Shown: in pieces, positions 32,861-44,341 of the stretch
Layout: every line of letters begins with the position of its first letter
Position numbering within the stretch: position 1 is the stretch's first letter
NCBI GenBank assembly: GCA_037974665.1
Contig: CM075764.1
Coordinates: forward strand, 75,656,325-75,720,324
Length of the DNA: 64,000 nucleotides
Direction: 5' to 3'
Source of the DNA: Ehretia macrophylla
Taxonomy: Eukaryota; Streptophyta; Magnoliopsida; Boraginales; Ehretiaceae
The notes under the pieces: model-generated
Told to the model about the DNA's origin: nothing
The model's database searches: none
Seen by the model: the letters and a program-made list of their open reading frames with translations, nothing else
Made by a program: the position numbers and the translations under genes

Positions 32861-35593
32861 GCATGTTTAGCTGTCAGCCGGGGTATCCTCGGAATGTGGG
32901 TAGTGGTCTAAGCATGCAAGTATGTAATAAGTGAAAGAAGAGTGAAACATATGTTAATAGGTTTATGTGATTAATTTACTTATGTGTCTAACTTTCTGTG
33001 TGACCAATATGCCTTGTGTGTTAAGTGAACTAATGTGGTCAATATGTTTTATGTGATAATGTGCTATACATACTCAATGTGTTGTAATTAATGTGCATGA
33101 TGTGATTAATGTGTATTATGTGACATTTGTGTTTTATGTGATTTCGTGCCTTGTGTGAAGTTAGTTGTTTATGTGCTTTTAATTGTTTATAACTAGCTTA
33201 TGTGAAACAACGTGCTTTAGGTGCTCAATGTACTTTAAGTGACCAATGTGAGTTACGTGATCAGCTTGTCTTATGTGAAGTTTGTTGCTTATGTGACTTT
33301 AATTGTTTATAACTTACTTCTGTGATATAACGTGTTTATGTGATGTTGGCTTCTTATATGTTGAATTGTGTGTTATGTGATAATGTTGCATTGTATGATA
33401 ATTGCGCATTACGTTATACTTATCTTTCATATGATATAGTTGCATACATGTTTTAACTCGTGAGTGACCTGTTAATGTCTAGGATGACTGCAATAGTTTT
33501 CGGAAATAGAGATAGGCCATGATTTGAAGTATTATTATTCTAGTAGGTTATCAGTGAGATTTTAATTGTTATCTTTAGGGATTTTAGTTTCGGCTTAGTG
33601 GATTGATCTTGATGTTCCTTTAGCGAGAATGAAATTGTTCAAGGAAATAGCAATGTATCTTGATGATTATAATTACTTTTGTTGCCATGTTTAACTTGTT
33701 ATTACTTGGAGATGAATTATAAGATGAGGTTTCCGTGAGGTTATGATTAGACACTTTTGGAGTCTCAACTCAGACTATACTTTCTTGAGGCTATTTTAGA
33801 ATGAATTTATTTGAGGAATTAGTGATGTATATTTGTGAATGGAATGAACTGTGGTATAACATGTGAATATGTCTACTATTTGGGATTGCTATATTATTAA
33901 TGCGTATTTTGGAGTTTTGATCTTTAAACCTTGGAGACATTTGGAGTAATTCCTGACTAAAGTTACTTTATTTGAAGATGTAATTGTTGGGAGATAGAAT
34001 TATTTGAGGAAATAAGAATGCATTTTGGTGACTGAACATTTACTTGCCTACATCAAGGTTCTGGCTTCTAGGTGGTATGACTTTGTAAATTGTTGATTGG
34101 GGATCCTCTTGTGTTATAGTGGGTTAGCATGAATCTGTATTGTGTTATCAGATTTTGGAGTCTTCATTACTGAATCTTGTTGGGTAATCGGTGATTTATC
34201 TTGTTTGGTGATTGGTCTGGTACGGAATGTAAAATTTTGGAGTGATTTATCTTGTTTGGTGATTGTTATGACTCCTTAGGTTCTTTAGATCTCCTTAGTG
34301 TCTTGTTTTGGAGGAAGATAGATTGTAGGATTTGACTTATTGGTGTTTAATTGTGTAGGTGGGACACCCTTCTTGTGCTCCATAATTCTATCGGTCTTAT
34401 TATTATCTTTTACTCTATTCTCACTTATTTGAGAGAAAGTTACATTTTTCTAGCCTATCAATTGTTTCTTGAAAGTTTTGCTTATTGGATTAATGGATCC
34501 TATACTCATTTGACATTGTTTCTATTCTTAACATTTAAATTTGCTTCTTATACCAATGTCACTTATTGGAGTTAAGGTTTGAGACTTCTATATTTCATTC
34601 TATATCTCCAACCATTGGTTTCAATATTTCTTTTCATTCTATTACTATTCATTTGCAAGTAATTTCACCTTTGTTAGACCATCTTACTTATTCGATTTCA
34701 GTTGTTTGATGTACTCTTTACTTAAGTATATCATTGTTATTCTTGTTGATCTTTGTTAATCCTATTATTTTATTATTAAATCCTGAGCCATTACTTTGCT
34801 TGGAATTGGTCACTCAACCTACTCGGCACTGTCGTATTGTTATCATTTCTTATTCTTACTTCTTTGGTATTGCGTGCTGAGACACTTTTGTCCCCCATGT
34901 TTTCTATTGAATTAATCATCTCTTATTTTATAATTTCATTTCGCCTCAAGTACAACTTACTTGTTGGTTCCTTGAACAATCATCGAGAATTGAAATATCT
35001 ACTTGTTCAGAATTTTTGTTCAACATACTCAGCACTGTTTTGACTCGTCATCATCCTTTGTTCGTACTTATTTAACTGATAGGTGCTGAGACATTTCTTA
35101 TCTTAGTTATCATGCTTCCTTATTAAACTATTAACCTCTTGATTCTCTAACCTGTTTGACCTCTTGTTCACTTGATTGTTGGCTCAAATATGATTTTTCA
35201 TATTCGTATTTCCTTGTAAATTTCATAAGAGCCATATTCTGACAAATGTCACTTTTGAGATATTTCCTTGATCAATAATCATTCATGTTATCGTGAATGA
35301 GTTTTTAAACCCTCGGGGTGTTCATAGAGCTCTTTTGTGTAGTAGGGGATGATTGATAATTAGTGGTGTCATGCTAAGCTTTGGAGTTGTGATTTCTTTC
35401 ATATGCAATATGATATGAGGTAGGAGAGAATTATGAATTGAAGATTGTCTTGGAACTATGATCATCAACTTGCAGTTAACAGCGATTGTTCTTTTGAGGT
35501 CTTTGGTTAGTTGTCATCCTAAGAGATAAATGGGAACTAAGAGAAGTATTGTTAAGTATAACGATTGAGGATTTAACTGTCTGTCAGTTCGAG
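32861..35593 (+). other. Element D interior, non-coding
   Basis: No gag, protease, RT or integrase motif in any frame. The first 550 bases (about 32930-33470) are degenerate repeats built on TTATGTGA and AATGTG. The rest is homologous to the interior of E (42469-44305), including a T-rich central part (about 34340-35300). Open frames such as 34351-34575 (74 codons) and 34837-35043 are rich in Ile, Leu and Phe because of base composition and lack recognised domains. Confidence 0.75.
32930..33470 (+). repeat. TTATGTGA/AATGTG quasi-repeats in D leader
   Basis: The words TTATGTGATAA, CAATGTG and ATTAATGTG recur roughly every 18-25 bases. The same block occurs in E (39385-39850), and a shorter minus-strand version occurs in the leaders of A and B. 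This suggests a leader feature kept by the whole group. Confidence 0.7.
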
Positions 35594-35611
35594 AATTGCG
35601 CGGACGCAATT
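35594..35611 (+). other. Stem-loop upstream of element D polypurine tract
   Basis: AATTGCG and CGCAATT make a 7-bp stem with loop CGGA, 18 nt before the LTR. Compared with A, B and F, the T-A pair at stem position 5 is G-C, changed on both sides. Confidence 0.8.
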
Positions 35612-35629
35612 GTTTTAAGGATGGGAGAA
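35612..35629 (+). promoter_or_regulatory. Element D polypurine tract
   Basis: GTTTTAAGGATGGGAGAA directly abuts the 3' LTR. Confidence 0.88.
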
Positions 35630-38150
35630 TGTGAAACCCCACTTTTCTGCTTTAACTCGATTTACGTGTTTTATCTCGTTTTGCGTGCATTTGACCTATT
35701 TATGTGCTATATGACCTAGAATGTTATAATTTTGATGTCAATACTCCTAATACGTGCTAAATGTGCATTCATGAAATTTTCATCAAAAACGGGATCAAAA
35801 ATTTTATCGTCGATTTTTAGTAAATAGTGTTTTCGAAACACGTTCGCTAAAATTTTGAAACTGGTCTTTTTAACCCTTCTAGACCTAGACCACAGACTTT
35901 AATAGACCTGTGTTTGATTAAAACGGTTTTAAAATCGGCTTAAGAATTTATTAGGGTTTTTACATCGACTTTTGCGAAAATCGAGTTTTAAGCCGACTCG
36001 GGTGAAATTGTTTGATTGTAAAACTTCTTGTCACCTAAAAATAATTTACTTGAGCTAGCTGGGGTGTTGAATAATTGTTTTGAACTTTGGTGATCAATAA
36101 AATGCATTTAAAGTCAAAAAAATACTAAAATAATAAGTTTTCACTTTGACTTTCTTTTATTTATTTGACATTTGCTTAATATATGATCAACACACACTAA
36201 AAACAAAGCAAAACACCACCAAAAACACACACAAAACCGTGGCTCCTTGGAGGAGAAAGATAAAGGCATTTTCAAAGCAATTTTCTCACAGATTTTGCGT
36301 TTCAAAGCCGAATTGAGTGATTCAAAGCTTGAAATTGATTGTTTGGCATTCATTCTATACATTTCTTGCATCAAAACGCATCAAAGGTGAGAGAAAAATT
36401 CTAGATCTCAAAACTTGTCTTCTGCATTTTTGCGTATAAATGAAGATTGAACCGTTAGAATTGTAATCTGATGTTAGATTATTGCTCCTTGCATGCTAGG
36501 GATCGTTTAGTGGTAATACTACGAGTTTCTGTCGGATGTAGCATAATTTTTATTTTTCGTGTATTAAATTTTCATTAAATTGTTCAATGTTGAATTAATT
36601 GAGTTGTGATGATCGAAATCGATTGCCGTCGATTTCTAAATACTTGATAATTACGTGTTAGCGCTGTTGTAATGCCGAATTTTCGATTACATTGCTCGTG
36701 GGAAAGTCTGGAAAATCCACCCAAGATATCCTAGGGGTTTAGGATTATCGGGCATGATTTGGAGGTGTTATGGTGGATTTCCGAGAGGGCTAATGTAGTT
36801 GGTTGAATGGGTGAGTGTTTGAAACTGATTTGGGGTTGTTTGGATTAGTAGAATGTAAGATATGATTATTTGAAGTTTAGGTTATCTTTCTTTAAATTAT
36901 TGAATTGAGCCTTAGTTGATCGGGTGTGGTTTGAGTGATTGAATTGTGAGTTGTTGATGGGTAAACTAGGGTTTGATTGTGTGTTTAATGCATGTCCGGT
37001 TGGATGGCCTACTTTGTCATCTAACTTAGTTAATTGTTGTTAAATTGATTATTGATATGATTATTGATGATGATAATATGATGATTGATGATTATTGATT
37101 GATTATTGAGTATATGAATCGGGCACTTTCGTTGCTGGTCTCTCAGAATATTGATTGATTATTGAGTACGGGAATCGGGCACTTTCGTTGCTGATTTCTC
37201 AGAATATTGATGATTGATGTTTATATTTATTGCTGAGTCTCTGGTATGTGTGTGCCACCTCTCGGGCAGCATCGGGCTGTCGGGTTGATAACGGCATGAC
37301 TATCAGAGACTGCCTCCAGCTCGCATGACGGAGGTGTCATGGAGGGAGAGGTTATTGAGGGTACCCTGGGTGCGTGAGTAATGGGGAGTTATAAGAAGAA
37401 TGGTTGAGATCATGATGGCGTTTGGAGCTACACCAACTAGAAAGAGTATCCTTTATTGAATGGTCATATAGTTATGTGATGATAGTATTATTGATGTTAT
37501 TGTGTGTTTACTGACTCAAAGGATTATTCCAAGGAGTTTAGTAGACCTTACTCGAGATCTATCGGATCCTCACTGGGCTTATTTATATAAGCTCACTCTC
37601 TATTATTGCATGCATACAGGTGTACTTTTACAGGATTACGGGTACGTGCCTCCTGAAGAGGAGAATATGGAAAACGTGCCTTACGTGGATGAGTCCTATG
37701 TTCCAGAGTCTTATCCTTGGTGTTGTATTGTTTTCCTATCTTGTATATTAACTTAGTAGACTTTTATATGCTTTGTAGTTCATTATGTAAAAGATGTTGA
37801 AAAGATAACGAATTAGTTGATGCAATCTTAGTAGTCTTTATTTTGTCTATGGTTAGGTTGCTAGGTAGGCTATAATCTATTTTGGAAGTGTATGTTATAT
37901 AGTAAATGTATTATGTTGGAACGGAGGCGCATAACTATGAATGAGTTGATGAAATAATGTTTAATGTATGAAATAGTTGCGTTGTATGTTGTTGATTTGA
38001 TTGTGGAGTTGGTTGGTGATTTGTGGAGTTTGATGTATGTTGTTATTAAGGATTGGTTTAGAGCCCTGATGTTCATGTTTCTGTCGTTATGCTGCCGAAA
38101 TTCCGTTGCGTCCTGACTGATTGTAAGAGGGGTCAAGTTGGGGCGTGACA
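35630..38150 (+). repeat. Element D 3' LTR
   Basis: TGTGAAACCCC...GGGCGTGACA, 2521 bp, followed by the right TSD copy GTTTG. It has the same internal signals as the 5' LTR: donor-like GT at 36387, 56-bp duplication at 37094-37205, acceptor-like CAG near 37619 and the acidic frame after it. Confidence 0.93.
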
Positions 38151-39293
38151 GTTTGTGTAGTTGATACTTGGTTTGGTGTTGAGTAGGCTCGGGTTTCAAT
38201 GTATGTTGAAATGTGTCTTAAGTTGGGTGGCCTACTTTGTCATCTAACTTGGGTTTCTTAGTTTTTTAATTAATGTTGTGTTGATTGGAATGTTGTTAAT
38301 TGTTTGTTGAATGTTGTTTAAAATATACTGGAATGTCGTTATATTAAGTGTTCAATGTTATTGTTATGAGTCATGATAGTGTGTGTCACATCTCGGGTGG
38401 TATTGGGCTTTCTAGGTTGAAAATGACACGACTATCATGTGTTATCGCCTAACTCGTGTGGTCGAAGAATGATCATAGATGGTAGGTCTAGAATGAGTTA
38501 CTTTCAGAATTTATCAAATGGCGTTAGAGATTGGTTGAGTTCGTGATGGTGTATGGGGCTACATCAACTAGTATATCATTTCTCAATTGAATGGTTACTT
38601 GTGTTGCTAAAATTGAATTGTTATTGTTGATGATATTTATTGAGTGTTCATTGCTCCTAGAGTGTTTTCCCAAGTGGTAAATAAAGTGTTTCCAAAATAT
38701 CCTATTGAACCTACGCTGAGCTTTGTTATATATAAGCTCATCCTCTTTGCTAACCTTTCAAGTGTAACTGAGGAAGATCTTGGGTGTGTTCCTCAGGAAG
38801 CTAAGTACGGGCCTTTTATAAATAAGTCCAATGTGCAAGAGTCTTATCAGTATTGTTTATGCTGGAGTGCTCTTATTTTGTTTTGTATTATGTAGCATGT
38901 TGTAATGTTTTAATCTTTGAAGATTGTATTGTATAACTCAACTTAAAGATAGTGGAATGTATAATGTTAGTTTAGTTGTCTTTCTTTTGGAATATGTTTA
39001 GGTTGCTAGACTAGTATTATATCTATTATGCATGTGTATTGTATAGCTGGATGTATGTTATTGAGACGGAGACATATGTCTTGTTGTTGGAAAGTTGTGT
39101 GGTTGGTTAATGAATAGTGTTGGATGTGTTGTTTGTTGTTGAAGTTTTTAGAGTTGTTGTTGAAGTTGTAGTTAGTTATGTGATGTTTATATGGACTAGT
39201 TTAGAGTTCTGTCATCCAAATTACAGACGTTATATTGCCAAAATTCCGCCGCGTCCTGACTGATCATAAGTGGGGTCAAGTTAGGGCGTGACA
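38151..39293 (+). repeat. Element E 5' LTR, piece 3
   Basis: Resumes after D with TGTAGTTGATACTTGG, matching 45436 onward in the 3' LTR, and ends TTAGGGCGTGACA. It contains the CGCTGAGCTTTGTTATATAT block (38715-38734) and acceptor-like TTTCAAG at 38756-38762. The frame 38644-38895 spans these and is LTR sequence. Confidence 0.9.
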
Positions 39294-39298
39294 TTTAG

Positions 39299-39310
39299 TG
39301 GTATCAGAGT
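39299..39310 (+). promoter_or_regulatory. Element E primer binding site (tRNA-iMet)
   Basis: TGGTATCAGAGT, one base off the iMet complement, 5 nt past the LTR. Confidence 0.88.
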
Positions 39311-39856
39311 ATGACTAGCATTTAAGCCGGGGTATCCTCAGAATGTGGATAGTAGTCTTGACATGAATGCATGTACTAAGTATAAAGTGAATTACACGTT
39401 AATATGTTTATGTGATTAATTTACTTATTTGACTAACTTTCTATGTGATCAATATGTCTTATGTGTTAAGTGAACTGATGTGGTCAATATGCTTTATGTG
39501 ACAACGTGCCTTATGTACTCAATGTGTTGTATGCAGCCAATGTGCATTATGTGATTAATGTGTATAATGTGACAAATGTGTTTTATGTGACCGAAGTGTC
39601 ATGTGTGAAGTTAGTTGTTTATGTGGTTTTAATTGTTTATAACATGCTTATGGGAAAGAACATGCTTTAGGTGTTCAATGTACTTTAAGTGACCAATGTG
39701 AGTTACGTGATCAACTTGCCTTATGTGCAGTATGTTGCTTATGTGACTTTAATTGTTTATAACTTGCTTATGTGATGTAAACTGTTTACATGATATTGGC
39801 TTCCTATGTGCTGAATTGTGCGTTATGTGATAATGTTGTACTATATAATAATCATG
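39311..39856 (+). other. Element E interior, leader part
   Basis: Homologous to D 32861-33420, with the same TTATGTGA/AATGTG quasi-repeats. No gene. Interrupted by S3 at the TSD TGTTG (39852-39856). Confidence 0.75.
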
Positions 39857-42463
39857 CATTATGTTGTGTCACGCCCCAACTCGACCCCACCTACAATCAG
39901 TCAGGACACAACGGAATTTCGGTAGTATAACGACAATAATTAAGACACCGAGGCTCTAAACCAACCTCTTCAGAAAATCATACAACCAACTCCACAAACC
40001 ATTCAACAACCAACTCCTCAATTAAATTAACAACATACAACATAATCATATTATACAATTATTATTCCTTCAACAATCCGTTCATAGTTATACGCCTTCG
40101 TTCCAACTTCGTACATAAACTATACATACATTTCAAAATAGATTATAAACCAACTTAGTAATCTAAACATGATCAAAAGAAAAACTACTAAACCATCATA
40201 CATAAGTCTTATAATTGAGTAAGTTATACAATATGACATATTACAACAACTAAAACAAATTCATGGCAACGACTCCGGCACACAAGACTCGTCCACATAA
40301 AGCACATTCTTAGCTTCCTGAGGCACGTATCCGTAATCTTGCTCAAGGACACCTGTATGTATGCAATAATAGAGAGTGAGCTTATATAAAATAAGCCCAG
40401 TGAGGATCCGATAGATCTCTAATAGTATTTACTATATTTCTTGAAAATAATCATTTGAGTAAGTAAACACACAATAACATCAATAATATTATCATCACAT
40501 AATCTATAATGACCATTCAATAAAGGATACACTAGTTGGTGTAGCTCCAAACGCCATCACGATCACAACAGCCTTCTTGTGACTCCCATAAACTCACGCA
40601 CCCGAGGTACCTCAATAACCTCTCCTTCCATGACACCTCCGTCATGCGAGCTACAGGCAGTCTCTGGTAGTCGTGCCGTTATCAACCCGACAGCCCGATG
40701 CTGCCCGAGAGGTGGCACACACATACCAAAGACTCAGCAATAATAATAAACATCATTCATTCACAGGAGGACAGTCTAGCAGAACTGCCTATCTCCCGGC
40801 ATCAATCATCAATCAATAATCAATCAGTAATCATCATTTATGATCATAATAACATCGATAATCAATTTAACAACAAATAACTAAGTTAGATGACAAAGTA
40901 GGTCATCTAACCGAACATGCATTAAACACACAATCAAACCCTAGTTTACCCATCATCAAATCACAATTCAATCACTCAAACCACACTCGATCAACTAAAG
41001 GCATAATCTAACATTTTAAAGGAAGACAACCTAAACTTCAAATAATCATATCTTACATTCTACTAATCCAAACAATTCCAAATCAGTTTCTATCACTCAC
41101 CCAATCAATCAACTACATTTATCCCCTCGGAAACCAACCAAAACACATCCAAATCATGCCCAACAACCCAAAAACCCTAGTGTGTCATGGCTGAAATTTC
41201 TGGATTTTAGCATCAACATCACAATCGAAAATTCAGCATTACAACGGCGCTACCACGTAATTATCAAACTTTTAGAAATCGATGGCAATCGATTCCGATC
41301 AACACAACTCAAAATAATCAACATTTAGCAAATTAATCAACTTTAAATACCCAAAAAATAATAATTATGCTACAACGGTTCAAATCTCGTAGGATTACAT
41401 ATAAATGATCCCTAGCATGAATGGAGCAATAATCTAACATCAGATTAACATTTTAACGATTCAATAATTATTTATACGCATAAACACAAAATATGAGTTT
41501 TGAGATCTAGAATTTTTCTCTCACCTTTGATGTGTTTTGATGTAAGAAATGTGTATAATGGATTCCTAACAAGTAAAATCAAGCTTTGAATGAAGTGATT
41601 TGGACTTGAATTGCAAAATCTATGTGAAAAATGCTTTAAAAAGCCTTGAACATGCCTTCATCTTTCTCCTACAAAGAACCACGGTTTTGTGTGTGTTTTT
41701 TGTGGTGTTTTGCTTTGTTTTTAATGTGTGTTGATGATATATTAAGCAAAGGTCAAATAAATAAAAGAAAGTCAAAGTGGAAACTAATTATTTTTAGTAT
41801 TTTATTGTCTTTTAATTCATTTTCTTGACTACTCTTGCTCAAATTAATTATGCAACACCTAAACTATCTCAAGTACTTTATTTTTAGGTGACAAGAAGTT
41901 TTACATTCAAACAATTTCACCCGACTCGGCTTAAAATGCGATTTTTGCAAAAGAATGTGAAAAGTCATATTATTTATTTTCAAATGTCTTTTGAATGCAC
42001 AATTAATATAAAATCATTTAATACCACATATAAATACATTTATATTAATATATACTAGGTCAACAATAGTCAATGCAAGAATCGGGTTTAGAAAAAATCA
42101 CTATTTGGATCAAAAATGTTATTTTTCGCCCGAAAAGTCTATTTAAATTGCTATTCTGTTTCAGAATCAATTTTTATCAAACACGGGTCTATTAATAATA
42201 GAGGACTAGTTTTTAAACGTTTAAAACACCCCTGTAAAAATTTTAGCGGACAGGTGTTCAAAAATACTATTTACCAAAACCGACGATAAAATTTTCAATG
42301 CCGTTTTTTATGAAAATTTCATGAATACACACATAGCATGTATTAGGAATACAAATCACATATTTAGCACATTCTAACTCATATATCACATAAATAGGTC
42401 AAATTACGCAAATCGAGGCAAGGATACGCAAATCGAGGTAAAGACGAAAACTGAGGTTTCACA
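39857..42463 (-). mobile_element. Solo LTR S3 in element E interior
   Basis: TGTCACGCCCC...GAGGTTTCACA on the + strand, 2607 bp, with exact TSD TGTTG (39852-39856 and 42464-42468) and no interior. On the minus strand it has donor-like AAAG|GTGAGAG (about 41520-41530), an acceptor-like site near 40352 and a clean acidic frame (VLEQDYGYVPQEAKNV...). The open frames 40698-40880 and 41646-41828 are on the wrong strand for it and are not genes. Confidence 0.93.
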
Positions 42464-44305
42464 TGTTGTACCTGTTTTCGTGTGATATAATTGTATATAT
42501 GCTATAACTATGGGTGATTCTTTTGGGTGAAATAAGGATGACTGTAAGAGCTCTAGAAAATAGAGGTAGACCGTGATTTTGAATTATTATTATTATTCTA
42601 GTAGTTTATTAGTGAGATTTTAATTATTATGTTTATGGATTTTAGTCTTAGCTTAATGGATTGATCTTGGTGTTCCTTTAACGAGAGTCAAGTTGTTCGA
42701 GGAAATAACAATGTACTTTGATGATTAGAATTACTTTTCTTGCCCTGTTTAACTTGTTATTACTTGAAGTTGGGTCATAAGTAGAGGTTCCCTTGGAGTG
42801 TGAACATGCACTTTTGAAGTCTTCATTAGTGAGTCTTGTTTGGTAGTTAGTGATTTATCTTGTTTAGTGACTAGTTTTGTGAAAAATGTAAATTCTGGAG
42901 TAATGGTATGACTGCTCATATTCTCTAGATCTTCTTAGTTTTTTGTTTTAATGAGAGAGATAAATTATAGGATTTGACTTAATGGTGTTTAGGTGTGTAG
43001 GGGGATACCCTTTTGTGCTTCTATTTCCATTGGTCTTATTAGTCTCTTTTATTCTATTCCCACTTATTTAAGAACGAGTTGTATTTTTCTAGCGTATCAA
43101 TTATCTTCTACTCTGTTCTTACTTGTTTGAGAGAGAGCTACACTATTCTAGCATATCAATTTTTTTTTTTACAGTTTTGCTTATTGGATTAATAGATCCT
43201 ATACTTATTTGTCATTATATCTATCCTTAACATTCATATTTGCTTCTTATAGCAATGTCGCTTATTGAAGTTAAGGTTTAAGACTTCTATATTCATTCTA
43301 TATCTCAAGTCATTGGTTTCATTATTCCCTTTCATCTTATTACTAATCATTTGAGGGTATGTTCCTCATCAGGTATAACATTTTATTTATTCGAATCTCC
43401 CTTGTTTAATGTACCCTATACCTAATTGCATTATTTTTCTTCTTACTAATCCTTGTTAATCCTATTGTTTTATTGTTAAATGTTGAGCCATTACTTTGCT
43501 TGTAATTGCTCGCTTAAACTACTTAGCATTGTCTTGTTGTTATCATTTCTTATTCGTACTTATGTTGTATTGTGTGCTGAAATACTCATTATATTACCAC
43601 TCATGTCTCCTATTGAATTAATAATCTCTTAGCTTCCAATTTCATTTAGCCTCAAGTACAACTTACTTGTTGTTTCCTTGAGCAATCATCGAGAATGAAA
43701 ATGTTTACTTGTTCAGGAATGTTCGTTCAACATACTCAGCACTGTTTTGTCTCGTCATCATTCTTGTTTGTACTTGTTTAACTGATAAGTGATGAAACCT
43801 TCATCATATTGATTATCATGATTTCTTATTGAACTATTAGCATCTTGATTCTCTAATTTGTTTGACCTTTGGTACAATTGATTGTTGGCTCGTATGTGGT
43901 TTGCCATAACCTTATTCCCTTATAAATTTCATAAGAGCCATATTCTGACTAAGGTCACTTTTGAGATATTCCTTTGATCAGTAATCATTCATGTTATTAT
44001 GAATGAGTTTTGAAATACTATAGGTGTCCGTAGAACCATTTTTGTGTTGTAATAGATTATTGATAAGTAGTGGTGTCATACTAAGACCTTGGAGTTGTGA
44101 TTTCTTTTTATATGCAGTATGATAGTAGGTGGGAGCGAATTATGAATTGAGGCTTGTCTTGGAATTGTGATCATTAACTTGCAGTCAACAAAGTTTATTT
44201 CATTTTGAGGTCTTTGTTCAGATGCTGTCCTAGGAGATAAATGGGAACTAAGAAAAATATTGTTGAAGTGTAACGATTGAGGATTTCATTGTCTGTGAAT
44301 TTGAG
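42464..44305 (+). other. Element E interior, distal part
   Basis: Matches D 33420-35593 with indels. No gag or pol motif. A tandem duplication of about 59 bp lies at 43053-43170 (TCTAGC...TATCAATT in each copy) and is absent from D. The sequence is T-rich between 43010 and 43990. Confidence 0.7.
43053..43170 (+). repeat. About 59-bp tandem duplication in E interior
   Basis: Two diverged copies start near 43053 and 43112. D has a single copy near 34414, so the duplication is specific to E or its close relatives. Confidence 0.65.
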
Positions 44306-44323
44306 AATTGCGCGGATGCAATT
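44306..44323 (+). other. Stem-loop upstream of element E polypurine tract
   Basis: AATTGCG and TGCAATT pair with one G-T (G-U in RNA), loop CGGA, 18 nt before the LTR. Confidence 0.72.
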
Positions 44324-44341
44324 GTTTTAAGAAGGGAAAAA
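44324..44341 (+). promoter_or_regulatory. Element E polypurine tract
   Basis: GTTTTAAGAAGGGAAAAA next to the 3' LTR. Confidence 0.85.

Larger units (their letters stand above)
30321..38150 (+). mobile_element. Element D: complete non-autonomous LTR element (LARD-like)
   Basis: The two LTRs are 2522 and 2521 bp (30321-32842 and 35630-38150) and nearly identical by eye. An iMet primer site, a 2.8-kb interior without gag or pol, a polypurine tract and an exact GTTTG TSD complete it. LTRs of A/B type with a non-coding interior make it a large retrotransposon derivative dependent on an autonomous relative. The high LTR likeness suggests it is the youngest complete insertion here. The 5' LTR start has decayed from TG to AG. 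Confidence 0.93.

Noticed and set aside
34351-35043. Hydrophobic open frames in D interior, possible membrane protein
   Set aside because: The T-rich base composition explains the Ile, Leu and Phe content. E's version of the sequence has stops and an indel, so the frame is not kept.
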